DNA of 64,000 nucleotides from Phenylobacterium sp. J426 (GTDB lineage Bacteria; Pseudomonadota; Alphaproteobacteria; Caulobacterales; Caulobacteraceae). Under the pieces are notes generated by a model. The model saw nothing but the letters and a program-made list of their open reading frames with translations. It did not search any database and was not told the origin of the DNA. The DNA is taken from assembly GCF_024699945.1 (NCBI RefSeq), contig NZ_JAJOMY010000001.1, positions 248,001-312,000 of the forward strand, in the 5' to 3' direction. This document shows, piece by piece, positions 26,803-35,152 of the stretch (position 1 is its first letter; each line of letters starts with the position of its first letter). The translations under genes and the position numbers were made by a program.

Positions 26803-28398
26803 CTACGCCCGCTCTTTGGCCCGATGGAACGCGACCTTGGGGAATCGCTCGGTCACGTAGCCGATCTCCCAGGCCGACTTGCCGAGGAACACGGGCTGTT
26901 CGTCGATGTCGGTCGCCATGGCGCTGCGATGCTTCCCGGCGAAGTCCTCGAGATCGGCCCGTTCGCCCGACAGCCAGCGGGCCTCGGCGTAGGGGCTGGG
27001 CTCGAAGATGACCTCCAGCTGGTATTCGTTGGCCAGGCGGTCGGCCATCACCTCGAACTGCAGCTGGCCCACCGCGCCCACGATGAAGTCGGCGCCCATC
27101 TGCGGCCGGAACAGCTGCGTCACGCCCTCCTCGGCCAGGCTCTCCAGCGCCTTCTTCAGGTGCTTGGCCTTCAGCGGGTCCTTGACCCGCACCCGCTGCA
27201 GGATTTCCGGTGCGAAGTTCGGCAGGCCGGCGAACCGGAGCGTCCCGCTCTCGGACAGGCTGTCGCCCACCCGCAGAACGCCGTGGTTGGGGATGCCGAT
27301 CACGTCGCCTGCGAAAGCGTCCTCGGCCAGCTCCCGGTCGGAGGCGAAGAACATGGTCGGCGCGTTCACGCTGAGCTGCTTGCCGGTGTTCTGCACCTTC
27401 AGCTTCATACCCCGCTGGAACCGCCCCGAGCACAGCTTGAGGAAGGCGATTCGGTCGCGGTGGTTGGGGTCCATGTTCGCCTGGACCTTGAAGATGAAGC
27501 CGGTGACCTCCTTGTCGCTCGGCTCGACCCTGGCCTCGGCGCCGCCCTTGATGGCAGGGACGGCCTTGGGCGGCGGCGCGTATTCGCCGATCACCGCCAG
27601 CAGCTGGTCGACCCCGAAGTGGCGAAGCGCGGAGCCGAAGATCACCGGCGTCATGTGGCCTTCCAGGAACGACTGCCGGTCAAACGGCTTGGACGCCTCC
27701 TGCACGAGGGCCGCGCCCTCCAGCGCCTCGGCGAGTTCGGTCTCGTCCAGGAACGCGGCCACCGAATTGCCTTCCAGCGACACCGGGTCGGGGTGGCCGT
27801 CCTGCTGCTCGCTCGGCTTCGAGAACGGGATGAACCGCTGGCCCTCCAGGTCGACCATGCCCTTGAACCGGCCGCCCGAGCCCGCGGGCCAGTAGAGCGG
27901 CGCCGGGTCGAGCGCCAGCTTCGAGGCGATCTCGTCGAGGATCTCGATGGGGTCCAGCGCCTCGCGGTCCATCTTGTTGATGAACGTGACGATCGGGATA
28001 TCGCGCAGTCGGCACACCTCGAACAGCTTCAGTGTCTGCGGCTCGATGCCCTTGGCCGCGTCCAGCACCATCACCGCAGCGTCGGCCGCCGTCAGCGTCC
28101 GGTAGGTGTCCTCCGAGAAGTCCTCGTGGCCCGGCGTGTCCAGCAGGTTGAACATCTTGCCGTCGTGGTCGAACGTCATGACCGACGCGGAGACGGAGAT
28201 GCCCCGTTCGCGCTCGATCTTCATCCAGTCCGATCGGGTGCGGCGGTTCTCGCCGCGAGCGCGCACGGCGCCGGCCGCGCGGATCGCGCCGCCGGCCAGC
28301 AGCAGGTGCTCGGTCAGCGTCGTCTTGCCGGCGTCGGGGTGCGAGATGATCGCGAAGGTCCGGCGGCGCTGGGCCTCGGCGGCGGGGAAGGTGCTCAT
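26803..28398 (-). CDS. prfC: Peptide chain release factor 3
   Basis: RF3 is a ribosomal GTPase that recycles RF1 and RF2 after peptide release. The 531-residue protein shows the G motifs: P-loop SHPDAGKTTLTEH (about 19-31), switch II DTPGHEDFSEDTYR, and NKMDREA, followed by the beta-barrel domain II and the RF3 C-terminal domain (PQMGADFIVGAVGQLQFEVM). The ATG at 28398 (MSTFPAAEAQRRRTFAIIS) is the family start; the open frame further upstream has no similarity. The frame is intact. Confidence 0.95.
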   Translation of the reverse strand: MSTFPAAEAQRRRTFAIISHPDAGKTTLTEHLLLAGGAIRAAGAVRARGENRRTRSDWMKIERERGISVSASVMTFDHDGKMFNLLDTPGHEDFSEDTYRTLTAADAAVMVLDAAKGIEPQTLKLFEVCRLRDIPIVTFINKMDREALDPIEILDEIASKLALDPAPLYWPAGSGGRFKGMVDLEGQRFIPFSKPSEQQDGHPDPVSLEGNSVAAFLDETELAEALEGAALVQEASKPFDRQSFLEGHMTPVIFGSALRHFGVDQLLAVIGEYAPPPKAVPAIKGGAEARVEPSDKEVTGFIFKVQANMDPNHRDRIAFLKLCSGRFQRGMKLKVQNTGKQLSVNAPTMFFASDRELAEDAFAGDVIGIPNHGVLRVGDSLSESGTLRFAGLPNFAPEILQRVRVKDPLKAKHLKKALESLAEEGVTQLFRPQMGADFIVGAVGQLQFEVMADRLANEYQLEVIFEPSPYAEARWLSGERADLEDFAGKHRSAMATDIDEQPVFLGKSAWEIGYVTERFPKVAFHRAKERA

Positions 28399-28453
28399 GG
28401 GGCGGCGCTTATAGCGGGGCGCCGGCCGCTTTGCAGGATTTTCGGTGTCGCGC

Positions 28454-28483
28454 CTTGAAAGCGCCACCATCCGCGCCCATCTC
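28454..28483 (+). promoter_or_regulatory. Possible sigma-32-type promoter
   Basis: CTTGAA at 28454-28459 followed after 16 bases by CCCATCTC resembles a heat-shock promoter (CTTGAA and CCCCATNT), though the spacer is 2-3 bases longer than usual. It points rightward into a gene-free stretch that ends at a strong terminator. Confidence 0.3.
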
Positions 28484-28489
28484 ATCCTT

Positions 28490-28668
28490 GCGGGCCGGGC
28501 CCCTCTGGCGATTGCGCGAGACGCGATCGTGATGTCGGACCGCATCGGGTGTGCTCGATGCTTAAGGGTCCGGTCGTCCCCCCCACTTCCGCCCGGCGTC
28601 GAGCCCCCGAACACACCCCAAGCAGCCCACACTCGGGGCGGCAGCTCCCCCTGCCGCCCCGTTTTCTT
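28490..28668 (+). ncRNA. Candidate small RNA between prfC and the ligase gene
   Basis: No protein gene occupies 28399-28674, yet a strong rightward terminator ends it and a possible promoter starts it, predicting a transcript of about 180 bases. The prfC gene points away and the ligase gene runs the other way, so no annotated gene uses this terminator. The 5' end is inferred from the promoter-like element and is uncertain. Confidence 0.4.
28635..28668 (+). terminator. Strong rho-independent terminator without an upstream gene
   Basis: GGGGCGGCAG (28635-28644), loop CTCCCC, CTGCCGCCCC (28651-28660) is a perfect 10-bp stem followed by GTTTTCTT. The T-rich tail is only on the plus strand, so it serves rightward transcription. 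Confidence 0.75.
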
Positions 28669-28674
28669 CGGCGC

Positions 28675-29685
28675 TCAGGCTGGCGGCCGGATCTGCTCGA
28701 AGGTGCACTGTCGCGGCGCCTTGTCGGGCCGCCAGCGGACCAGCCGCGTCCCGTGCCGAAACCGGCCCCCGGTCACCTGGTCGTAGCGGACCTCGACAAC
28801 CAGCTCCGGCTTTAGCGCCACCCACGCGCCGGTGCGTTCAGTGCTCCAGCGGCTGGGGCCGCCCGGCGCATCGCCCGAGAACCCCTCGCCCTTCAGCGCC
28901 TCCAGCCGACTGGTGAGCTCGGGACGCTCGGCGTTCGAGATGGTCGAGGTGAAGCCCACGTGGTGCAGCTTCCCGTCATCGCCGTACAGCCCCAGCAGCA
29001 GCGAGCCCACCTGCTCTGTCCCCTGCTGGTAGCGGAAGCCGCCCACGACGCAGTCGGCGGTGCGGATCTTCTTGATCTTCAGCATTGCCCGCTCGCCGGG
29101 CGCGTAGGGGCCGTCAGTCCGCTTGGCGACCACGCCGTCCAGCACGAACCCGGCCTCATCTAGCCAGCGGCAGGCCTGATCGCGATCCTCGGTGTATGGC
29201 GACAACCGCATCACCGCCGCGCCCTCCAGCCGCTTGAACAGCGCCTCCAGTTCGCTCCGCCGCCGCGAGAGAGGCGCGTCGATCAGCGAATGACCCTTGG
29301 CGTCCAGCAGGCAGTCGAACAGCGTCAGCGCCGCCGGCTGCTCGGCCGCCAGCTTGCGCACCCGGCTCTCTGCGGGATGGAGCCGCATCTGCAGCGCCTC
29401 GAAAGAGAGCCGGCCGCCGACGTCGATGGTGAGCTCCCCATCGACGACGAAGCGATCGACCGGCAGCGCCTTGAGCGCGTCGACCACGTCCGGAAAGAAC
29501 CGATCCAGCGGCTTGCCCGACTTCGCTCGAAGCGCCACCTCGTCGCGGGCCCGAAACGCCACGCAGCGGAAGCCGTCCCACTTCGGTTCGAAGCGCCACC
29601 CCGCCTCACGCGGAACCTCCTCGACCAGCTTCGCCTCCATGGGCGGGAGGTCGAGCGGTATGGGCAGGTCGGCGAGCGTCGGCAC
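28675..29685 (-). CDS. ATP-dependent DNA ligase, LigC type
   Basis: ATP-dependent DNA ligase of 336 residues consisting of an adenylation domain and an OB-fold, without the polymerase or nuclease domains of LigD. The nucleophilic lysine is in motif I EPKWDGFR (about 33-40). Other motifs are ELTIDVGG-like motif III region (DGELTI, about 102-107), motif IV DGVVAKR (about 181-187) and motif V LKIKKI (about 200-205). Such LigC enzymes join nicks in repair, in some bacteria alongside Ku, which is absent from this window. It is 12 bases downstream of a DUF1491 gene on the same strand. Confidence 0.88.
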   Translation of the reverse strand: MPTLADLPIPLDLPPMEAKLVEEVPREAGWRFEPKWDGFRCVAFRARDEVALRAKSGKPLDRFFPDVVDALKALPVDRFVVDGELTIDVGGRLSFEALQMRLHPAESRVRKLAAEQPAALTLFDCLLDAKGHSLIDAPLSRRRSELEALFKRLEGAAVMRLSPYTEDRDQACRWLDEAGFVLDGVVAKRTDGPYAPGERAMLKIKKIRTADCVVGGFRYQQGTEQVGSLLLGLYGDDGKLHHVGFTSTISNAERPELTSRLEALKGEGFSGDAPGGPSRWSTERTGAWVALKPELVVEVRYDQVTGGRFRHGTRLVRWRPDKAPRQCTFEQIRPPA

Positions 29686-29697
29686 GCCGCAGAAGCG

Positions 29698-30042
29698 TCA
29701 GGCGCGCTCCACCGGTTCCACCAGGAAATGACGGCCTTCGCGATCCTCGATCTCCACCACCCAGACGTCGGGGTCGATGCGCACGGCGCGTTCAATGTAG
29801 CGGTCGAGGTCCGGCTCCTGCTCAGACGCCGCCGGCTGCATCCACACCCGCTCGCCGTCGCCGCGGGTCGCCTCGGAATAGAGCCGCGCCGTGCCGTCCG
29901 AGCGGTTCAGCACCTTCACGAGGACCGTCCCTGCGCGGGGATCCCCCTTGCGCGCCACGACGGCGAAGCCGCCGCCGATCTCGACGCGGCGGATGAGGGC
30001 GCCGACCCAGATGTCGGTGGAGAGCAACATGGCGGCGACCAT
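29698..30042 (-). CDS. DUF1491 family protein
   Basis: A 114-residue cytoplasmic protein of the DUF1491 family, found mainly in alphaproteobacteria, function unknown. Recognisable features are STDIWVGALIRRVEIGGGFAVV near the start, KGDPRAGTVLVKV and the DPDVWVVEIEDREGRHF end. It is upstream of and probably co-transcribed with the ligase gene. Confidence 0.85.
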   Translation of the reverse strand: MVAAMLLSTDIWVGALIRRVEIGGGFAVVARKGDPRAGTVLVKVLNRSDGTARLYSEATRGDGERVWMQPAASEQEPDLDRYIERAVRIDPDVWVVEIEDREGRHFLVEPVERA

Positions 30043-30130
30043 GCCCCGCCCGCTAACCGAACTTCAACATCCCTCGCCTATCCGTTGCGGCAAAGGCTCG
30101 CGAAGAAGGGCCAAGAACGGAAGTCGGTGG

Positions 30131-31018
30131 ATGCAGGACACGCGCGCAACAGCGCGGCCGGCGTCTCTGTGGTTGGGTTTGGTGAGCGCGGCCGTGGTCG
30201 CGGCCCCGAACGCCGCCCACGCGGACGCCTTGAGCCTCTATGTCGAACGGACCGTGCTGCAGGCGGCGGACGAGCGCTGCAGCCTGCTGGCGCCGGAGGT
30301 GGGCGCCGCCCTCGCCGCAGGCGCCGCCCAGGCTCGCGGCGCGGCCTTGCGCCAGGGCACGGGTGAACGCGCCCTCAAGGCGATAGAGGCTCGCGCCCGA
30401 GGTCGCGCCGCCGGCCTGCCGTGCTGGTCGTCCGAGTTGACCCAGTCCGCGCGCCAGATCGAGAGCGCCTACAAGGGTTTCGCTCGGATCACCCGGATGA
30501 CCTATCCGGGCGACCAGGCGGCCTGGCGTGCGGATCGCACGCTAGCGCGCGAGGCCCGGTGGCGGCTGGCTCAGGACAGCAGCTTCGGCCGCGACCGCAT
30601 GATCTTCGGCCTGGCAGGCAAGGACGCGCCCGGCGCGTTGCTGGCGGTGGCCCAGTTCACCGACGGCGCCCAGCCGTATGGAGCCCGGCTCGTCCTGCGC
30701 GACACCCGCCGCACGCTGGGGCCGTATCTGCCGGGCGGAGCCCAGCGGCTGTCCTCCCGGCTGCCGCCCGCCTCCGGCCAGCGGGCCTATCTCGCCGAGG
30801 CCCGGAGCCCGGCGGGCGAGGATCTGCTGCCCAAGGATGCGCGCGCCGGTTGGGCCTTCCGTTTCCCCGCGGAGGCGGTCGCCTCCCTGTCCGGCCTAGA
30901 CCCGCGCGAGGCGGTGGCCGTCGAGTTCCTGTTCTCGGGCGACCGCGTCCGGACCGCCTATGTAGAAGTCGGCGACTTCGCCGCCGGCCGGGCCTTCGTC
31001 CAGATGGCCGCGCGCTAG
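30131..31018 (+). CDS. Exported protein of unknown function
   Basis: A 295-residue protein with an N-terminal signal peptide (hydrophobic SLWLGLVSAAVVAAP, cut near AHA about residue 27), hence probably periplasmic. Two cysteines in the first half (ERCSLL, GLPCWSS) may form a disulfide. The second half is rich in beta strands. I do not recognise a family or catalytic motif. The start at 30131 is chosen for the signal peptide. It converges on divJ, the stop codons overlapping by four bases, and is divergent from DUF1491. Confidence 0.7.
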   Translation: MQDTRATARPASLWLGLVSAAVVAAPNAAHADALSLYVERTVLQAADERCSLLAPEVGAALAAGAAQARGAALRQGTGERALKAIEARARGRAAGLPCWSSELTQSARQIESAYKGFARITRMTYPGDQAAWRADRTLAREARWRLAQDSSFGRDRMIFGLAGKDAPGALLAVAQFTDGAQPYGARLVLRDTRRTLGPYLPGGAQRLSSRLPPASGQRAYLAEARSPAGEDLLPKDARAGWAFRFPAEAVASLSGLDPREAVAVEFLFSGDRVRTAYVEVGDFAAGRAFVQMAAR

Positions 31019-32673
31019 GCTTCGGCCGCCGGCGCCGCCACGGGCGTGACCGGCGCAAGACCCAGGACGGGCATCCGCACCGTCACCGTGGTGCCATCGC
31101 CGACAGCGCTCTCGATCGTCATCTCGCCGCCGTGCAGCGCGGCGAACGCCTGCACGAGCGACAGACCGAGGCCAGACCCCGCGGCGCGCTGCTGGGCGTC
31201 GCCCGCCTGTTCGAACGGCCGTCCCAGGCGCTCGAGGTCGTCGGGCGCGATACCGACACCAGAGTCGGTGACGATCAGTTCCAGCACGTCGCCGGCCGCC
31301 TGGACGGTGACGGTCACGGTCCCGCCACGCGGCGTGAACTTCAGGGCGTTCGAGACGAGGTTGAGGGTGATCTGCTTGATCGCACGGCGATCCGCATCGG
31401 CCTCGAGGGGTTCCGCCGGCAGCACCCCACGCAGGATGACACCGTTCCGCTCGGCTTGGCCGCGCATCAGACGCAGCACGGCGTTGACGGCGTCGCGGAC
31501 GTCGAACTCTTCGCGCGCCAGTTCGAACCGCTCTGCCTCGATCTTGGACATGTCGAGCACGTCGTTGATCAGCTCCAGGAGGTGACTGCCGCTCTCGTGG
31601 ATCAGTTCTGCGTATTCGGTATAGCGGTCCGCCATCGGGCCGAAGAGCCGCTGCCGCATGATGTCCGAGAAACCCATGATGGCGTTCAGCGGCGTGCGGA
31701 GCTCGTGGCTCATGTTGGCCAGGAAGCGCGACTTGCCGGCGTTCTGCTGCTCGGCCGAGGCGCGGGCCTGCTCCAGTTCGAGTTCGCGGGCGCGCTGAGC
31801 CCTGGCGTCGCGCAGGGCGGCGGCGAGACGGTTCCCGGTCAGCCGCCTGAGAGTCAGCTCCAACCAGCCGTTGGGATCGTACGCCGGCGCGAAGAACACC
31901 TGAGCCGATCCGTCACGCGCCGCCGTCTGGAGCGCTTCGTCTACCGCCAGCTGGTGCTCCAGTGCGACGAAGTCGGCGAACTGCCGGTCACGGAGCCGCC
32001 GGGGTGGCGCGCTGACCAGATCCGCGCCGTAGGCGGTGAGGATGCGGCCTGCGGGATAGAGAGTCAGGAGCAGCTGCGGCTGATGGTCGAGCGCCTCCCG
32101 GAGTTCGGTTTCGGCTTCGTCGCGCGCCCGGGCCTCGCCCGCTGCGGCCGCGTGCAGGCTGATGAGCGCCGCCGCGAACCCGAGCACCGTGGTCAGGGTC
32201 GCGATCAGGCTGAGCCAGCCGGCGCCGTTCTCCGCGGCCTGCGGCAGGGGCAGGAGCGCTCCGGCCAGGGCCGACACGCCGGCCACGCCTACCGCGGCGG
32301 CGGCGCCGAAGGCCAGCAGGCCGGACTGGCGGAATGCGGCGGCCGCCGCGAGTGGGGCGAGGCACCAGGCCGCGAGGGGGCCGCCGGCGCCGCCCGTTAA
32401 CTGCACCGCGGCGGTCGACGCCACGGCCCAAACCAGGATCGTGATCGCACGGCCCGGCGCACCAAGACCGGACAGCAGGGCTCCGAACGCGGCGGCGGCG
32501 CAGACAGCGGCCAGCGCGGCCGTCTCCACCCCGGGCGGCGCCAGACCCGCAGCCCACATCGCCGCCCCCGCCCCGGCTACCGCAAGGGCGAACAGCGCAT
32601 GCCAGGCCTGGGCGAAGCCGGCCTCGCGGCGCCGACGGCGCCTGGCGCTCGATGTGGGACGGACGTACGGCAC
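31015..32673 (-). CDS. divJ: DivJ-type cell-cycle histidine kinase
   Basis: Polar membrane kinase that phosphorylates DivK (and PleD) to control the cell cycle in Caulobacterales. The 552-residue protein, GTG start at 32673, has about six membrane segments in residues 25-175, a linker with a PAS-like region (about 190-295), a HisKA H-box ([19 protein letters not shown], about 325-343) and a HATPase domain (LVSNALKF, DSGVGIAP, GSGLGLSL). The segment GPMADRYTEYAELIHESG and following NDVLDMSKIEAERFEL match DivJ closely, as does the six-helix N terminus without periplasmic domain. The frame is intact. It is divergent from a smaller soluble kinase with related catalytic domain. Confidence 0.88.
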   Translation of the reverse strand: MPYVRPTSSARRRRRREAGFAQAWHALFALAVAGAGAAMWAAGLAPPGVETAALAAVCAAAAFGALLSGLGAPGRAITILVWAVASTAAVQLTGGAGGPLAAWCLAPLAAAAAFRQSGLLAFGAAAAVGVAGVSALAGALLPLPQAAENGAGWLSLIATLTTVLGFAAALISLHAAAAGEARARDEAETELREALDHQPQLLLTLYPAGRILTAYGADLVSAPPRRLRDRQFADFVALEHQLAVDEALQTAARDGSAQVFFAPAYDPNGWLELTLRRLTGNRLAAALRDARAQRARELELEQARASAEQQNAGKSRFLANMSHELRTPLNAIMGFSDIMRQRLFGPMADRYTEYAELIHESGSHLLELINDVLDMSKIEAERFELAREEFDVRDAVNAVLRLMRGQAERNGVILRGVLPAEPLEADADRRAIKQITLNLVSNALKFTPRGGTVTVTVQAAGDVLELIVTDSGVGIAPDDLERLGRPFEQAGDAQQRAAGSGLGLSLVQAFAALHGGEMTIESAVGDGTTVTVRMPVLGLAPVTPVAAPAAEA

Positions 32674-32824
32674 GGGCGGTTTAGGTCGGGCCTTTCCCAG
32701 TGGACGTGAGTCGAAGCTTAGCCGTCCGCTCGCGGAGCGGGTACCCCGCTCGCGCGCCAGGCGACCTTGCGGGTCCTAATGCGCGCAGGCCCGGATAAGG
32801 AAATCGTAAGCGCAAGGCGGCACT

Positions 32825-33611
32825 GTGGCGTTCCAAGCCCTGCAGGCCCCCGGCCCCTTCATGCCCCCAGCCGCTCATCTCCGAACCGCCCAGCCGCACG
32901 CGCCCGACCGCCGCGAGACGTCTCTCGACGAGCAGAAGCGTTCGTTCCTGCGGATGGCCAGCCATGAGCTGCGCACGCCTCTCAACTCGATCCTCGGCTT
33001 CTCCGAGATTCTCAGCTCGGAACTGTATGGGCCTCTCGGAGCCCCCCAGTACAAGGAATATGCCGAGATCATCCGCAGCAGCGGGCACAAGCTGCTCAAA
33101 CTTGTGAATCAGGTGTTGGAGATCGCCCGACTCGAAGCCCACGCCATGGACTTCGACCTCAGGCCGGAGCCGCTGGAGCCGGCGCTCGAGGATACGATCG
33201 CCGCGCTCGGCGACGAGCTTTCCGACATCACCGTCGAGATCGCCGGGGGCGAAAGCCTGCCGATGGTGATCGCCGATCCCCGCGGTCTGCGGACAGTGCT
33301 GTTCCACCTGTTGCAGAACGCCGCCGCGTTCTCGCCCAAGGGCTCGACGATATTCGTCAGCGCACAACGGCTGGCCGGGGGCGTCCAGATCGTCATCCGC
33401 GACCAGGGCTGCGGGGTCGAGCCCGCCGAGTTGCCGCGGCTGATGAGCCCCTTCGAGCAGGGCGAGAACGCCCTCACGCGGCATGGCGAGGGCGCCGGCC
33501 TGGGCCTGCCGATCGCAGAACTGACCTGCAAGGCGATGGGCGGACACCTGACCCCTTGCTTCGAAACCCGGAAAGGGCCTGACCGCCGGCGTGCGGCTCC
33601 CCGCCGGCTGA
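32825..33611 (+). CDS. Soluble DivJ/PleC-related histidine kinase, 3' frameshift as read
   Basis: Small kinase of about 261 residues without membrane segment or sensor domain: a short Pro-rich start, HisKA ([20 protein letters not shown], about 40-60) and HATPase (HLLQNAAAFS, DQGCGVEP, GAGLGLPI). The helix after the H-box (ELYGPLGAPQYKEYAEIIRSSG, split by one loop) is of the DivJ/PleC/PdhS kind that contacts DivK. As read, the frame runs to 33643 with an unrelated tail; removing one C of the run at 33552-33555 gives a normal end, HLTLASKPGKGLTAGVRLPAG, stopping at 33611. The start may be GTG 32825 or ATG 32861. Divergence from divJ suggests a shared role in DivK control. Confidence 0.8.
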
Positions 33612-33653
33612 ACCCGGTTGCGCCTCCGCCCCCCGGTCCTTAAGTGCGCCGGC

Positions 33654-34079
33654 ATGGCCGGCATCCACGACGCACTGACCGAACTCGCCGATGAGTTCGA
33701 CCTCCTGGGCGACTGGGAGGAACGCTACCGCTATGTGATCGAACTCGGCAAGGCGCTGGCGCCCCTGTCCGACACCGAGAGGTCGGAGGCCAACAAGGTC
33801 CGCGGCTGCGCCAGCCAGGTGTGGCTGGTCACCGAACCCCAGGCGGACGGGACGTTGCGGTTCCGTGGCGATTCCGACGCCCACATCGTCAGCGGGCTGA
33901 TCGCGATCCTCCTGCGTCTGTACTCGGGGCATCGGCCGGACGAGATCCTGGCGTTCGACGCCAAGGCGGCGTTCGATCAGCTCGGGCTGTCGGGGGCGCT
34001 CTCCTCGCAGCGCTCAAACGGGCTGGCCTCGATGGTGGCGCGCATCCGCCGCGACGCGGAGCTTGCCCGCGCGGCGTAG
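33654..34079 (+). CDS. sufE: SufE Fe-S cluster sulfur acceptor
   Basis: Cytoplasmic protein of 141 residues that accepts sulfur from the cysteine desulfurase SufS and passes it to the SufBCD scaffold. The active-site cysteine is in the conserved KVRGCASQVWLV (about 47-58), and the C-terminal QRSNGLASMVARIR helix is typical. The ATG at 33654 follows 42 bases after the corrected stop of the kinase gene on the same strand. No other suf genes are in the window. Confidence 0.93.
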   Translation: MAGIHDALTELADEFDLLGDWEERYRYVIELGKALAPLSDTERSEANKVRGCASQVWLVTEPQADGTLRFRGDSDAHIVSGLIAILLRLYSGHRPDEILAFDAKAAFDQLGLSGALSSQRSNGLASMVARIRRDAELARAA

Positions 34080-34139
34080 AGGTCACGCCTCTTTTCCTCC
34101 CCTGCGGAGCGGAGGAGGGCGCCGGGGGCGAACGGCGGC

Positions 34140-34322
34140 GGTTCGGCTTGGCCTGCAGCGCATAGGTCAGGCGGACCGAGCGGCCGGTGGGTTCGAGGGC
34201 GGTGGCGAGCTCGGCGGCTTCAGCGGCGTCCTCGCGGGGTCGGCCAGGCGGTAGAGCTTTTCGGCCAGCGCCAGCTGCAGTTCGGCGAGGCGCGCGAGAC
34301 CCGCGTCCTGCACCTCCAGCAT
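34140..34322 (-). pseudogene. Remnant of a small helical conserved gene
   Basis: Reading leftward from ATG 34322: MLEVQDAGLARLAELQLALA, EKLYRLADPA, then after a frame change near 34233-34239 EDAAEAAELATALEPTGRSV and RLTYALQAKPNRRR. This looks like the N-terminal 60-odd residues of a helical protein family I associate with Caulobacterales regulators, but the downstream part is missing: the frame runs into antisense of sufE. Both a frame change and truncation are present, so it is probably a true remnant. The rest of 34080-34450 shows nothing recognisable apart from a CCTCC/GGAGG stem just after sufE. Confidence 0.5.
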
Positions 34323-34458
34323 GTCGGCGCCGCTCACCCTGAACAAAAAAAGAGCATCAACATCGCGGGAGGTGAAGCAGAACTGTCGGGGGATCTGCCT
34401 GCAGCGAACGGGGCCTGGACCGGGCGCTTCGCAGTGGGTGAGAAGTGCCGGACCGGGC

Positions 34459-34958
34459 TCAGGCGGCCCGGATGCCCGTGGGCAGGGCGCTGAGGCCCAC
34501 GACGGCGTCGTAGCCGAGGATGAGATCGACGTCGGTCCCGTTGGAGGCGAGCGGCAGGCGCAGCCAGACGATGGACAGGTGGGACGCCCCGCGCCAAGCG
34601 AGGTTATGCACGCCCACCGCGGGGCGGCCTTCAGCGACCAGCTTGCCGAGTTCGCTGCGCCAGTAGTCTGCGGCGGCGGAATTGTAGACGTCCGTCAGGC
34701 GTCGACCGGTGATCTCGCGGCCATAGACATTGTAGAGCCCGGTGCCCGCCAGGCGGATCCGGTAGTCGAGCGGCGCGCCGGCGATCGCCGGCCGTACAAC
34801 CTCGGTTAGGCTGACCATCGGAAGCAGGCGCTTGAAACCGCCGGGGTGGATATCGGCGCGCGCCGGCAGGCCCGCGCCACGGCGCGGGAGCTCCAGTAGG
34901 CGAAGAGCTCCTCATGCGCGCGGATCGCCGCAGCTGGAGCTCCGATCTGCGCCGCCAT
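34459..34958 (-). pseudogene. Single-domain PAS protein, frameshifted as read
   Basis: From ATG 34958 (MAAQIGAPAAAIRAHEELFA) the protein breaks after YWSSR and continues in another frame as LPARADIHPGGFKRLLPMVS to a stop at 34459. Removing one GC unit in CCCGCGCC at about 34881-34886 gives a 165-residue single-domain PAS protein of the PAS_5 type, with the characteristic RIRLAGTGLYNVYGREITGR core and DLILGYDAVV end. No effector domain or membrane segment. Single-domain PAS proteins act as signalling adaptors in Caulobacter (MopJ is one such protein); whether this is that protein cannot be told. Three GANTC sites lie within 40 bases upstream of the start. Confidence 0.7.
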
Positions 34959-34963
34959 CAACA

Positions 34964-35022
34964 GATTCCTTAACAACTACTTGGAATCACGACGAATCAC
35001 TTATCGCCTGATGCGCAGAATC
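34964..35022. promoter_or_regulatory. Cluster of GANTC (CcrM-type) sites
   Basis: GATTC at 34964-34968, GAATC at 34984-34988, GAATC at 34994-34998 and GAATC at 35018-35022 lie upstream of the leftward PAS gene. In Caulobacterales such clusters in promoters are methylated by CcrM and read by GcrA, giving cell-cycle-dependent expression. GANTC is under-represented in most genomes of this group, so four in 59 bases is notable. Confidence 0.5.
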
Positions 35023-35086
35023 GGCGGCAAGGCCAGATGATGGCGCAGCCTCAAGAAAAACGCCGGAGCTAGACTGCTAAACGGAA

Positions 35087-35108
35087 ACGCCCGCCGAGCG
35101 GCGGGCGT
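35087..35108 (-). terminator. Rho-independent terminator of mucR
   Basis: ACGCCCGCC (35087-35095), loop GAGC, GGCGGGCGT (35100-35108): a perfect 9-bp stem. On the minus strand it is followed by TTTCCGTTT. It lies 45 bases downstream of the mucR stop. Confidence 0.8.
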
Positions 35109-35152
35109 CCCTGTAACTGTATAGCGGCTCCGCTCCAGAGAGCGGCGCGCGA

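Noticed and set aside
28675..30042. Bacterial NHEJ locus (Ku plus LigD)
   Set aside because: Only a stand-alone LigC-type ligase is present; no Ku gene or LigD polymerase domain in the window.
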